Assembly: GCA_026398135.1 (NCBI GenBank)
Contig: JAPLTN010000020.1
Coordinates: 1-48,540, forward strand
Origin: Verrucomicrobiota bacterium
GTDB taxonomy: Bacteria; Verrucomicrobiota; Verrucomicrobiia; Opitutales; Opitutaceae
Direction of reading: 5' to 3'
Length of the DNA: 48,540 bases
The translations under genes were made by a program, and so were the position numbers. The notes beneath the pieces were generated by a model, which saw only the letters and a program-made list of their open reading frames with translations, had not been told where the DNA came from and searched no databases. Positions 20,462 to 28,506 of this stretch are shown in pieces; within the stretch, counting starts at the first letter, position 1, and every line of letters begins with the position of its first letter.

Positions 20462-20971
20462 TCAAGCCCCGTCCGCCGGACGGGGCTTTTTCTTTTTCAG
20501 GACCTGCGGAAACAACACCGCGAGATCGGGATCGCCCTTGGCCATTTCGCGCCAGCTTTTGTCGCGGTTAAAAACATCGACCAGCAGCGCGCGCGCCTCG
20601 TCCAATTCGCCGAGCAAGGCGGCGTAGCAGGCCAGATTGTAGTCCACCAAGACACTCGGCCGGGAGATGAGGCGGCGGCCGGTGAGCAAGGTTTCCTGCG
20701 CTTCGGTGATGCGTTCCAACTCACGCAGCGCATAGGCCCAGGCGATCCACGGACGCTCCGCTTTGGCATCGTTGCCAACCAAGGCTTCCGCCAGCACGAG
20801 TACTTCCTGCCAGAGCGATTCGGCCATGGCAATTTCCAGCCGCACCCCGAGCGCGGCGGGACTGGCGGCGAAGTCGGGCGGAAGGGGAACCAGCTCTGCA
20901 CGGGCTTGGGCGAAGAGCCCAAGTTCCATAAAGCCTATGGCGTAAGAGAGGTGTTTTTCTGGGGGAATCAC
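20462..20971 (-). CDS. Tetratricopeptide-repeat-like protein
   Basis: This roughly 169-residue soluble protein is built of helical pairs: HLSYAIGFMELGLFAQARAEL, WIAWAYALRELERITEAQETL and VDYNLACYAALLGELDEARALL have the TPR spacing of small and large residues. It ends in a basic tail (KKKKPRP). No enzyme motif is seen, so it is probably a protein-interaction adaptor. The start is uncertain: GTG at 20971, TTG at 20980 and ATG at 20929 are all in frame. Its 3' end overlaps the tpiA terminator. Confidence 0.7.
   Translation of the reverse strand: MIPPEKHLSYAIGFMELGLFAQARAELVPLPPDFAASPAALGVRLEIAMAESLWQEVLVLAEALVGNDAKAERPWIAWAYALRELERITEAQETLLTGRRLISRPSVLVDYNLACYAALLGELDEARALLVDVFNRDKSWREMAKGDPDLAVLFPQVLKKKKPRPADGA
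20465..20497 (+). terminator. Intrinsic terminator of the gap-pgk-tpiA run
   Basis: A perfect 10-bp stem AGCCCCGTCC / GGACGGGGCT with a 3-base loop is followed by TTTTTCTTTTTC. It lies about 30 bases after the tpiA stop. The same bases encode the last residues (KKKKPRPADGA) and nearly the stop codon of the convergent TPR gene. Confidence 0.85.
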
Positions 20972-21024
20972 GCATCCCAAATATGCCTGATAACTCCGGT
21001 AAAAGACATCAAAAATCCCGCCTT

Positions 21025-21200
21025 GGCGTGTGTCTGGGTAAGATCTCGCTTAGCGTAGCGAGAGAGGGTGCCCGGCCAAGGCGAGCGAGGCGGGGGCGGG
21101 ACAGCAGGTCGTGCCGCCGACGCCAAGGCCGGCCCAGCGCGCTTTCTCGCTTCACTCGTAGACCCTCGGGCGATGGGCCGAGAACTTACCCGGACACGCC
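21025..21200. repeat. Long inverted-repeat element, about 175 bp
   Basis: GGCGTGTGTCTGGGTAAG at 21025-21042 faces CTTACCCGGACACGCC at 21185-21200. Inside are a hairpin CTCGCT-TAGCGT-AGCGAG and mirrored CCGGCCAAGGCG / CGCCAAGGCCGG segments. No gene lies between the TPR gene and the Fic gene (about 550 bases), and this element fills much of that gap. It may be a dispersed palindromic repeat or a structured RNA; neither is proved. Confidence 0.55.
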
Positions 21201-21273
21201 CTGGACTCAAACGCCGGTTCTTGCGGTGGCGGAAATTATTAGGGCATTTTAAATAAAACCATGGGCGGAAAAT

Positions 21274-21352
21274 GCAGGGCGGGGTCGCGGCACCCCGCCT
21301 TGGCGTGACCGGGTTTGCGAACGGCGGGGCGCCGCGTCTCCGCCCTACATGG
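21274..21352. repeat. GC-rich dispersed-type hairpins
   Basis: An 8-bp perfect stem GGCGGGGT / ACCCCGCC (21278-21285, 21292-21299) is followed by a second GGCGGGGCGCC...GTCTCCGCCC stem-like segment ending CTACATGGG. A related TGTAGGGCGGGGCG string occurs near 36836, which suggests a dispersed family. No coding content was seen. Confidence 0.45.
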
Positions 21353-21523
21353 GCGACCTAGTCGCGGCTGCAGTTTTACTTAAAATGCTCAAAGCCTGGT
21401 TTGGCGCAGGCGGAGCGCATTGGAGACGACGCTGATGAAACTCGGCCTTACCGCGACGCCGGCGAACATGGGCTTGGGGGACCAGCAGTGATGGATACAG
21501 GCGGGCTGCGGCATCGCGGGCGT

Positions 21524-22531
21524 TCATTTGGAGCACAGAGCGTAGCGTCCGGTTTTTCTGGTGCCGATTTTTTCCACCACACCGGCGGCTAGCAGCGGGC
21601 GAAGCAGATCGAGAGTGCCTTGTTTTGACAGGCCGAGTGTGCTCCACAGGTCGGTCGGCGCCATCGCGCCGTGGTCGCGAAGGAGTTGGAGCAGGCGTTC
21701 TTGTTTGGGGCGGAGCACGAGTTTTTCCGGCGACTTTAGGTTGTAGGCCTGCACGCGCAGCCAAACGCGTTCGAGCGTCTGGCGCAGGCCTTCGGTGCAA
21801 TACTCCAGCCAGGTTGTGAGGTCCTCGCCTTGATGGCGCACGGTTTCGAGCGCGGCGTAGTAGCGCGGGCGGTCCTCCCAATAATACTCGTCCACCGAGA
21901 AAATGTGATGGGGGTCGAAACCGCGGCGGTAAAGTTCCCAAAGCGCGAGGGCGCGGCCGGTACGTCCGTTGCCGTCGGCAAAGGGGTGTATGGCCTCGAA
22001 ACGATAATGCAGGATGGCCGAGCTGAGCACGGGCGAGAGGGCGTCGGTGTGTGTGTTCCACCAGTCGAGCAGCTCGAACATGAGACCGGAGACGTCGTTT
22101 GGAGTGGGAGGCAGGTGGCGGCCGACACGCACGGCGATGGTGCGGTAGCGGCCCGCTTCGCCCTGATCCATGACCTCACCGGCGAGGATGCGATGGAGGT
22201 CAAACAGGTCTTCGTGACGGATGTTTTTTTTGGAGGCGTGTTTTTCTATATAACGAAGCCCCGCGAAGTAGTTGACGACCTCACGACGGGAACGGGCGTC
22301 GGAGGCGACGGGTTCGCGGCCTTCTTCCAGTGCCCGCACTTGCTCCAACGTAAGCGGGTTTCCTTCTATGGCGGTGGAGGCGTGGACATTGCGGGTGCGG
22401 GTGTCCTTTTGCAGGGCCGGAATCCAGGACAATTCGATGGCGGCACCGAGGATGCGTTCCCGTAGCGCCGCCACCGACTCGACGTGCGAAAGGAGCGCGG
22501 GTGTGATCGTGAAGAGCGGTTCGTAGCTCAT
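21524..22531 (-). CDS. Fic family AMPylation protein with winged-helix C-terminus
   Basis: Fic proteins usually transfer AMP from ATP to hydroxyl side chains of target proteins. This 335-residue protein has a complete active-site motif HPFADGNGRTGRALAL (about residue 200). It also has an N-terminal autoinhibitory segment STAIEGNPLTLEQV that fits the (S/T)xxxE(G/N) helix of class II Fic proteins, so it should be self-restrained rather than needing a separate antitoxin. The C-terminal part (WLRVQAYNL to the end, including LGLSKQGTLDLLRPLL) looks like a winged helix. ATG at 22531 is preferred over a TTG at 22543. Tandem repeats lie just upstream. Confidence 0.88.
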   Translation of the reverse strand: MSYEPLFTITPALLSHVESVAALRERILGAAIELSWIPALQKDTRTRNVHASTAIEGNPLTLEQVRALEEGREPVASDARSRREVVNYFAGLRYIEKHASKKNIRHEDLFDLHRILAGEVMDQGEAGRYRTIAVRVGRHLPPTPNDVSGLMFELLDWWNTHTDALSPVLSSAILHYRFEAIHPFADGNGRTGRALALWELYRRGFDPHHIFSVDEYYWEDRPRYYAALETVRHQGEDLTTWLEYCTEGLRQTLERVWLRVQAYNLKSPEKLVLRPKQERLLQLLRDHGAMAPTDLWSTLGLSKQGTLDLLRPLLAAGVVEKIGTRKTGRYALCSK

Positions 22532-22534
22532 CAA

Positions 22535-22567
22535 ATGAGTCAAGTATGAGTCAAGTAATGAGTCAAG
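22535..22567 (-). promoter_or_regulatory. Three tandem repeats immediately upstream of the fic start
   Basis: ATGAGTCAAGT recurs at 22535-22545, 22546-22556 and 22558-22567 (last copy ends AAG), within five bases of the fic start codon. Read on the gene's strand, each copy is CTTGACTCAT and contains TTGACT, a reasonable -35 hexamer. Copy-number change here would alter the ribosome-binding region or promoter spacing. Use as an operator or a promoter is inference. Confidence 0.45.
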
Positions 22568-22881
22568 CGGCCGCGGCGGAGAGGCTCGTGGCAGTCGCAG
22601 AAGAGTCAGGTAGGTCGCGGACGGTGGGGGGCGGCGGCGAGGGCCTTGGCGAAACCGTGTTGGAGGACGTCATCTGCGTCGGCGCGGTTGGCCTTCTCAA
22701 AAAATCAACAAAAAGCGACCGGACCTTTTTGGCTCGAGCCCGGGAGTGGAAACAGGCGGGGTTAATGTAATGAAAAAGGATTGCTCGCCCATTGACGGGC
22801 GGGGGGCAGGTGGTGCTTCGTCTCACGGCTGGCCTGTGCCGATCCTGGCTTGCGCCTGATTTCATCCTACCATCCACATCT

Positions 22882-23250
22882 ATGAAAAAACTGCTTCTCT
22901 CCGTTCTTTTGATCACCGGCTTGTTTAATGTCGGCTCGGTCTTCGCCGCCGACACGGCACCTAAGAGTGTCATTCACGTGGTTACCGTTACTTGGAAAGC
23001 CGGCACCACGCCGGAACAGATCCAGGCGGCGCTCACCGGCTCCCAAGCGCTGCCGGCGCAATACAAGGGTATCACCAAGGTGTGGACCAAGACGATCAAG
23101 GCGCAGGGCGACCGCACCCATGCCATCGTCATGGAATTCGCCGACGTGGACGCACTCAAGAACTACACCGACAGCGCCGCCCAAAAGGAATGGTACAAGG
23201 TCTACCTCCCCATCCGCGAGCGCAGCACCACGTTCGACATTACGAACTAA
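22882..23250 (+). CDS. Secreted Dabb (A/B-barrel) domain protein
   Basis: This 122-residue protein has a clear signal peptide (MKKLLLSVLLITGLFNVGSVFA, cleavage before ADTAPK). The mature part has the Dabb ferredoxin-like layout: SVIHVVTVTWKAGTTPEQ as strand and helix, THAIVMEFADVDALKNY, and AAQKEWYKVYLPIRERSTTFDI at the end. Dabb proteins are dimeric A/B barrels; exported versions have no settled role. ATG at 22882 gives the signal peptide; upstream in-frame codons are not conserved-looking. The next 47 bases lead into a duplicated gene fragment. Confidence 0.8.
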   Translation: MKKLLLSVLLITGLFNVGSVFAADTAPKSVIHVVTVTWKAGTTPEQIQAALTGSQALPAQYKGITKVWTKTIKAQGDRTHAIVMEFADVDALKNYTDSAAQKEWYKVYLPIRERSTTFDITN

Positions 23251-23302
23251 GGTAAAACTGCCAGACTAATACCAACAGTCCCTACGTGGTAAAGACTCAG
23301 AT

Positions 23303-23554
23303 TTGAGTGCTTTAGGATACCCGTTGAAACAGCAACCAGTTCAGCTGGTTGCTGTTTCAACCTATTACCGAAGGGGAAGCGACAGCTCTTATATACAATC
23401 GCTTAATCCGGATTATTACGGGGTTGATTCTTCGGGAGTCTATGCATCAAGCGGGTCGAGTCCCATTAATAAATTATCGGCTGTGCGCCGCAGTTTCACA
23501 TGGAATGGCGGTGGGATGTGTCGTAGTTGTAAGTCGGATAATGGTGATAAGTAA
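23303..23554 (+). pseudogene. 5'-truncated duplicate of the 24.7-kb secreted protein gene
   Basis: About 83 codons repeat the C-terminal part of the gene at 24710-25318: both contain RRGSDSSYIQSLNPDYYGV and end MCRSCK(S/W)DNGDK. Nucleotide similarity begins at 23297 (matching 25061) and runs past the stop to about 23600 (matching 25365). The signal peptide and first ~118 residues are absent and only a TTG could start it, so it is treated as a remnant. Residues QPVQLVAVS replace RTVQLIDNP; this cluster of changes coincides with a perfect 16-bp palindrome (23324-23360). Confidence 0.75.
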
Positions 23555-23609
23555 CGCGTGGTCGGCAGCGGATTTGCACTCATTGACTCATATCAAAATC
23601 TCGCCAGCG

Positions 23610-23815
23610 ATAAAATTAGCAAGTGAGGACCAAGCAGGGCTGCCGAAGCCAAGGCTTTTGGCGGTAAGGCTGGCATTTACCGGTCAGCACAGCCCGGAGG
23701 AGATCGCCGAGTTGACAGGGATGGCCCGCAGTCGGGTGATCGAGTGGATCAAGCGCTTTCGTGACAAGGGCGTTGAGGGGCTCAGAAACAAGCCGAGGGG
23801 GAGGAGCGAAGGCGG
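23610..23815 (+). pseudogene. IS630-type transposase fragment (N-terminal HTH only)
   Basis: About 68 codons encode the N-terminal region of an IS630-like transposase: LLAVRLAFTGQHSPEEIAEL, then TGMARSRVIEWIKRFRDKG and VEGLRNKPRGRSEGG, a helix-turn-helix with the usual linker. The DDE catalytic domain is missing. The fragment is joined in a different frame to a group II intron maturase tail. Confidence 0.75.
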
Positions 23816-24144
23816 CACGCACCCAAGTACGCGAGCAATGGCAGCGATACATCCAAGGCTGGTGGGGTTACTTCCGGCTTGCTGAAAAGCGCTGGGACGT
23901 GACCGACCTGTCCGGATGGATACGCAGCCACATGCGCAAATGCTTCTGGCTGATATGGCATCACCCCAGAGGCCGCCTAAACGCGCTGAAACGACTGAAC
24001 CTGAAAGGAGACATCCTTGGCATAGCCAGCAGCAGGAAAGGTGCGTGGGCGATAGCGAGGCGCTGGGTGCTGACGAATGCGCTGAAGAACAAGACGCTGG
24101 AACGTTACGGGTTTACCCTGCCGTGGGAAACGGCCGCGACATAG
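23815..24144 (+). pseudogene. Group II intron maturase, C-terminal (X domain) fragment
   Basis: About 110 codons match the maturase (GIIM) domain that ends group II intron reverse transcriptases: WQRYIQGWWGYFRLAEKRWD, LSGWIRSHMRKCFWLIWHHP, KGAWAIARRWVLTNALKN and YGFTLPW. The reverse transcriptase core and the 5' intron domains are absent, so the intron cannot splice or move by itself. An intron 3'-end RNA structure follows directly. Confidence 0.85.
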
Positions 24145-24159
24145 GTCGCGCTTCCTCTC

Positions 24160-24236
24160 AACCGCCAGATGCGGAAAACCGCACGTCCGGTGGTGTGGAA
24201 GGCTCACGGGGCGCAATCCCCGTGAGCCCATCCGAT
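24160..24236 (+). ncRNA. Group II intron 3' end (domain V and VI remnant)
   Basis: Bases 24160-24196 fold as a domain V-like hairpin: ACCGCC pairs with GGTGGT, and TGCGG-AAAA-CCGCA forms the tip, with the CGTCCGG side typical of bacterial introns. Bases 24200-24228 form a strong stem GGCTCACGGGG / CCCCGTGAGCC, as in domain VI. The intron end is placed near CCATCCGAT (24236). Domains I-IV are missing. Confidence 0.7.
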
Positions 24237-24240
24237 CATA

Positions 24241-24301
24241 TAATGCCTACATATAATGCCTAGCTTGTAATTTATGTAGCGTTGGCCGTCCCCGGCCAAT
24301 T
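24241..24301. repeat. Right half of a palindromic element
   Basis: TAATGCCTAGCTTG... then GTAGCGTTGGCCGTCCCC and GGCCAATT match the centre and right arm of the whole element at 34898-34985. The left arm is absent; the match stops at the group II intron end. The following 24302-24709 (about 400 bases) is AT-rich and I see no gene in it. Confidence 0.65.
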
Positions 24302-24709
24302 CCGACATTCTGCGCATTTTGACTGCGAATTGGAATAATCCCGGCAATTTCGAGCCCGCCACCCGCCACGGTCTGGGTGTCCATTTTCCGGCGCAGGGGA
24401 AACACGAGTTTATGCATGCCCCCTTTGCTCGATGAGGACGAAAACAAACTCGCTGCTTCCTCCAGGGCTTTTCGATTCCCCCAGCGCCTATATTAAAGCC
24501 CTAGATCGCAAGTGTATCTAAAATATCCAAGAAACAAAAAATAACATTAAGCGATTGGTGCTTGCATTTACGGGGATGATTTGTTTGTAATTCGGATGTT
24601 CAATACTATCGGTTGAATTATTTTAAACCAATAGTGTTTTTAGCAAAAAATACCCCGCTTAATTTAAGCAGGTTCTTTATTAACCCCACCGCAAGTAATC
24701 TGTAATTGT

Positions 24710-25318
24710 ATGTCTATGAAAACGAAGTATCTAAACTGCCTGGTTGCGTGTTTGTTCATGATGCTGGCATTTGCAGCAAGAGCCGGGACTAACGGAGTGA
24801 ATAGTGCATATCTAAGTCGTCCATGGATAAATATTTACCCGAGCCCGGCTAATGAAGAAAAGTACCTTGTAGTTTTAAATCCGAGTCTGTCCCTATTAAA
24901 TTCTTCATTAAACGTTAAAGTTGCCGTTGAGTATTTATTCGTGAATAATTCCCAAGTTGCATCTCGCTTGAGTAAATCCGTTACATTCCAGGTAACATAC
25001 TCAACCCCGTCGGCGTTGCGTATCGAAAGAACCACCCCGGATTTAACCGAAAAACAAGTTTCAGATTTGAGTGCTTTAGGCTACCGGTTGAAACAGCGAA
25101 CAGTTCAGCTGATTGATAATCCAACCTATTACAGGAGGGGTAGTGATAGCTCTTATATACAATCGCTTAATCCGGATTATTACGGGGTTGATTCTTCGGG
25201 AGTCTATGCATCAAGCGGGTCGAGTCCCATTAACAAATTATCGGCTGTGCGCCGCAGATTCACATGGAATGGCGGTGGGATGTGTCGTAGTTGTAAGTGG
25301 GATAATGGTGATAAGTAA
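24710..25318 (+). CDS. Secreted protein of unknown family with C-terminal CxxC
   Basis: This 202-residue protein has a signal peptide (MKTKYLNCLVACLFMMLAFA, cleavage near RAG). Residues ~30-110 look beta-rich (YLVVLNPSLSLLNSSLNVKV, KSVTFQVTYSTPS). The C-terminal ~80 residues are Tyr/Ser/Gly-rich (YYRRGSDSSYIQSLNPDYY) and finish FTWNGGGMCRSCKWDNGDK, with a closely spaced CxxC. I do not recognise the family. Codon use is clearly more AT-rich than the flanking housekeeping genes, suggesting transfer. A 5'-truncated copy lies 1.8 kb upstream, beyond mobile-element debris. The last ~85 codons are nearly identical in the two copies except for one small cluster. Confidence 0.65.
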   Translation: MSMKTKYLNCLVACLFMMLAFAARAGTNGVNSAYLSRPWINIYPSPANEEKYLVVLNPSLSLLNSSLNVKVAVEYLFVNNSQVASRLSKSVTFQVTYSTPSALRIERTTPDLTEKQVSDLSALGYRLKQRTVQLIDNPTYYRRGSDSSYIQSLNPDYYGVDSSGVYASSGSSPINKLSAVRRRFTWNGGGMCRSCKWDNGDK

Positions 25319-25365
25319 CGCGTAGTCGCCAGCGGATTTGCACTCATTTACTCATATTGAAATCT
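25061..25365. repeat. ~300-bp direct duplication (partner 23297-23600)
   Basis: The segment from TCAGATTTGAGTGCTTTAGG through the stop codon and about 50 bases beyond is present twice in direct orientation. The partner begins at 23297. The 1.46 kb between the copies holds the IS630 and group II intron fragments, the half palindrome, and the 5' part of the full-length gene. Confidence 0.8.
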
Positions 25366-25445
25366 AGACAGCACTAAGATCTACGCCGATCTGAGTAAAT
25401 CTTGGTTGATTCGGTTTTTTAGACAAATCGTCGGAATCGTGCTAT

Positions 25446-27635
25446 TTACGAAATCAAATCCGGCGGCACGTTGGCCAGGGCCTCCTCAATAGTGGTGAGG
25501 CCCATTTTTACCTTCAGCATCGAGTCCTGGTGCAGGGTTTTCATGCCGTCCTTCATCGCGATGCGTTTCAATTCGGCCACTTCCGCCTCTTTGTTGATCG
25601 CTGCGGTGAGATCTTCGGAGTTCGTCATCAGTTCGTGGATGCCCACGCGGCCCTTGTAACCGAGGCCGTTGCAGGTCGGACAACCTTGGGGGTTGGCTTT
25701 GAAGATCGGTCCGCTCCAGCCAAGCGCCTTTTCCAGCAGCGCCTTTTCCCGGCCCACCGGTTCGTAGGATTGTTTGCAGCTCTTGCATACACGACGCAGC
25801 AAACGCTGGGCGCAGACGCAGACCAAACAGGCGGAAATGTTAAACGCTTCCACGCCCATCTCGCCGATACGGGCGACCGTGCTCGGGGCGTCGTTGGTAT
25901 GCAGGGTGGAGACCAGCAAGTGCCCGGTGAGCGCGGCTTCGACCGCGATTTGCGCGGTCTCTTCGTCGCGGATTTCACCCACCAGGATGATGTCCGGGTC
26001 CATACGCAGATAACAGCGCAGGGCGCGGGCGAAAGTCAGGCCGATGGCCCGGCTCATCTGCATCTGATTGAGGCCGGGCAGGGTGTACTCGATCGGGTCC
26101 TCGGCGGTCTGGATGTTGACGTCGGGGGTGTTCACCTCGGCGAGCGCGGAGTAGAGCGTCATCGACTTGCCGGAGCCGGTCGGGCCGCAGTGCAGGATCA
26201 TGCCGTAGGGCTGGCGGATACACTCGCGATATTTGACCAGATTTTCTTCCGAAAAGCCGAGCGCGGTGAGCGGCAAAGTGGACTTTTGCTTGTCGAGAAT
26301 ACGCATGACCACCTTCTCGCCGTGGTTCATCGGGCCGGTGGCGACGCGCAGGTCGATATCGATGTTTTTCTTGGTGTATTTCTTAAAAACGATGCGGCCG
26401 TCCTGCGGCAGGCGACGCTCGGAGATGTCGAGGTTGCACATGATCTTCAGGCGGGAGATCAGCGCGCCGGTGACCTGCTTGGGCAGACGGAGTTTTTCCT
26501 GGCAAAGGCCGTCGATGCGGTAACGGATCAAGAGATCCTTTTCCATCGGCTCGATATGAATATCGGAAGCGCCGGAGATGTAGGCGTCCTCGATGATTCG
26601 GTTGGCCAGCTGGATGACCGGGGCGGATTCCTCGCTTTCCAAGTCCTCGGCCTTGAGTTCACCGCCACCGCCCCCCTCGGAGGAATAGGCGGTGCTGATC
26701 GCCTCGGTCACGGAGCCGAGGTCCACGTCGCCATCTCCCGGGCCTTTGGAGTCTTTAAAGTACTTCTTAAGCAGCACGTCGATCAGGGTGGCCGGCACCA
26801 CGCTTATGTCATCGATGACCAGCTCCGTCGCCTGTTGAAAGGCCTCGCGCTTGGCGAAGTCGAGCGGGTTGCTCATCAGCACCGCCACGCTGTGTTTATC
26901 GATGCGGCGGTAGGGGAAAATCCCTTCGCGGCGGATGAGTGCATCGCCGACGATTTCGATCAACTTGGCGTCCACTTCGCCGAGTTGGTCCGCCGAGGTC
27001 ACCAAGGGGTGATCGGTCAAGCGGGCGACAAACTTGGCGGTGTCTTCCGGCCCGAGCTGGAATTTCGGGTCCATCATGCGCTGCATGAGCGACGCCGAAT
27101 ATTCCGCCACTTCTTGCAGAAGCGTGAGATCACCCGGCGTAAACTCGCCCTTGGTGCCGGCGGCGAGTTCCTTGTTCAGCACCTGAATCGCGCCGATCAC
27201 CGTGTTGGTTTTCAACGGCACGGTGAGCATGGAACGCACGTCGAAACCCGTGGTCCCAGACAACGAGTTCATGAACGGGGCCTGCGACTCGCTGTTACGG
27301 AAAAACGCCGCTTCGCCGGTCGTCACCACCTTGCCCACCACGCCGCGATCCATGGGCAACTTGAGCTGGAGGAGCTTTTCGGCGGTGGCCTTGAACTTGG
27401 TCTCGGACTCCTTGTTCGTGCCCCAAAGGGTGGGGGAGTAGTAAATGTATTTAAAGGCGATCTCATTCCCTTCCAACACGTAGAGAGTCATGGACTGGGC
27501 CTGCAGCGCCTCGACCACCTTGGAAGCGGTGAGCTCGATCACATGCGCCATGTCTTCACGACTGGGTTGCGGCTTGGAGATGACCTTGATCAGCAGTGAA
27601 CGACGAAGGGTATTTACAATTGCAGGCGTGGCCAT
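25446..27635 (-). CDS. GspE/PilB-type secretion or pilus assembly ATPase with N-terminal GAF domain
   Basis: This 729-residue hexameric traffic ATPase powers type II secretion or type IV pilus extension at the inner membrane. A GAF-like domain occupies about 1-190 ([17 protein letters not shown]). Next is an MshEN-like region (about 215-300). The ATPase core has GASDIHIEP, the Walker A loop [25 protein letters not shown] (Asp box), [13 protein letters not shown] (Walker B) and the STLHTNDAP His box. A four-Cys zinc motif is formed by CKSCK and CPTC. The GAF fusion suggests regulation by a small ligand, though none can be named. No other pilus or secretion genes are nearby. It is followed on its upstream side by a PIN/antitoxin pair on the same strand. 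Confidence 0.9.
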   Translation of the reverse strand: MATPAIVNTLRRSLLIKVISKPQPSREDMAHVIELTASKVVEALQAQSMTLYVLEGNEIAFKYIYYSPTLWGTNKESETKFKATAEKLLQLKLPMDRGVVGKVVTTGEAAFFRNSESQAPFMNSLSGTTGFDVRSMLTVPLKTNTVIGAIQVLNKELAAGTKGEFTPGDLTLLQEVAEYSASLMQRMMDPKFQLGPEDTAKFVARLTDHPLVTSADQLGEVDAKLIEIVGDALIRREGIFPYRRIDKHSVAVLMSNPLDFAKREAFQQATELVIDDISVVPATLIDVLLKKYFKDSKGPGDGDVDLGSVTEAISTAYSSEGGGGGELKAEDLESEESAPVIQLANRIIEDAYISGASDIHIEPMEKDLLIRYRIDGLCQEKLRLPKQVTGALISRLKIMCNLDISERRLPQDGRIVFKKYTKKNIDIDLRVATGPMNHGEKVVMRILDKQKSTLPLTALGFSEENLVKYRECIRQPYGMILHCGPTGSGKSMTLYSALAEVNTPDVNIQTAEDPIEYTLPGLNQMQMSRAIGLTFARALRCYLRMDPDIILVGEIRDEETAQIAVEAALTGHLLVSTLHTNDAPSTVARIGEMGVEAFNISACLVCVCAQRLLRRVCKSCKQSYEPVGREKALLEKALGWSGPIFKANPQGCPTCNGLGYKGRVGIHELMTNSEDLTAAINKEAEVAELKRIAMKDGMKTLHQDSMLKVKMGLTTIEEALANVPPDLIS

Positions 27636-27672
27636 GGACGAAAAAAGGAGAGTGGGGGACGGGAAAAGGTGG

Positions 27673-28107
27673 TTAGATTATAACTGCGTTAAGACCGGCT
27701 GCACCGGCCAAAGTTACTTGCCTGCGGTCGCAGGTAAGAAATGTCTTGGCGTTTAAACTAAGTGCGGCGGCGACGTGTAATAAATCCAATGTGCGAACGC
27801 CAAGTTTAAGGGTATGTTTTTCGCTGAGTTCGTCTGCGATGGTCAGGACGTCGGGCCATACCAGTGCCATTTCGGTGTAATGGCCTTCCGCGATGTTTGA
27901 AGAGATTTTTTCCAACGCTCGGCCTGCCACCGTGCCGTCACAATCCTTCTTGAATACCGAAAGACGGATGGCGTTACGCAATTCACATTTCTGCCAAGGA
28001 GTTAATACAATACTTTGGGGGTTGGCCCTCAGGTAGGCGAACGCGGAAAGCGTGTTGCTGTCATGCAACACGGTGGAAAAGAGAAAAGAGGTGTCTGGAT
28101 AGACCAT
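27673..28107 (-). CDS. PIN-domain toxin (VapC-like)
   Basis: This 144-residue PIN protein starts [12 protein letters not shown] (first acidic residue). It has [12 protein letters not shown] with a central Glu, and [12 protein letters not shown] and FLTCDRRQ with the later Asp residues, which together form the usual metal site of RNase toxins. The antitoxin gene ends four bases before its ATG, so the two are co-transcribed. The toxic RNase role follows from the family; the RNA target is unknown. Confidence 0.85.
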   Translation of the reverse strand: MVYPDTSFLFSTVLHDSNTLSAFAYLRANPQSIVLTPWQKCELRNAIRLSVFKKDCDGTVAGRALEKISSNIAEGHYTEMALVWPDVLTIADELSEKHTLKLGVRTLDLLHVAAALSLNAKTFLTCDRRQVTLAGAAGLNAVII

Positions 28108-28111
28108 GAGA

Positions 28112-28366
28112 TCAGAAGCGCTCGCGGTCCTGGGCGATTAAATCGGCACCTGACACTGCCAGCATGGGCTGCTGGAGGAGTTCGGTGAGTTGTGCGTCAA
28201 GATTGGCCCAAGGCCGCATTGCAGGGGCCTTTTTCTTCACACTGGGAGGGGTCAAAGTTGCCACAACCTTTCTTCGGGAGGTAATATCAACGCTCTCCCC
28301 ATTACGGACAAATTTAAGAACTTCAGGGAAATGGTTTCTGATTTGCCGAATGGTCACTGTTTTCAT
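28112..28366 (-). CDS. Phd/YefM-type antitoxin
   Basis: This 84-residue protein has a Phd-like DNA-binding N-terminus: MKTVTIRQIRNHFPEVLKFV then GESVDITSRRKVVATLTPP, a pattern of helix, strand and strand. The C-terminal half (PWANLDAQLTELL onward) would wrap the PIN toxin. It precedes the toxin on the same strand by four bases. Autoregulation of the pair is expected from the family. Confidence 0.82.
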   Translation of the reverse strand: MKTVTIRQIRNHFPEVLKFVRNGESVDITSRRKVVATLTPPSVKKKAPAMRPWANLDAQLTELLQQPMLAVSGADLIAQDRERF

Positions 28367-28506
28367 GTATCACCAGTATGTCTCACGAATATAGTTTATC
28401 AACAGGTTTAAAGTTTTAAGTTGGTTGAGATACGCTGCCAGGATGCGGCGAAATCACGCAAACGCGAGGTTGCGCCCCCGCCCCCAAGCCGCAACGACAA
28501 AGCCCG

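Noticed and set aside
22546-22770. A 74-codon plus-strand frame upstream of the Dabb gene
   Set aside because: It starts within the tandem repeats, has no recognisable domain or ribosome-binding site, and its Gly/Val-rich translation looks random.
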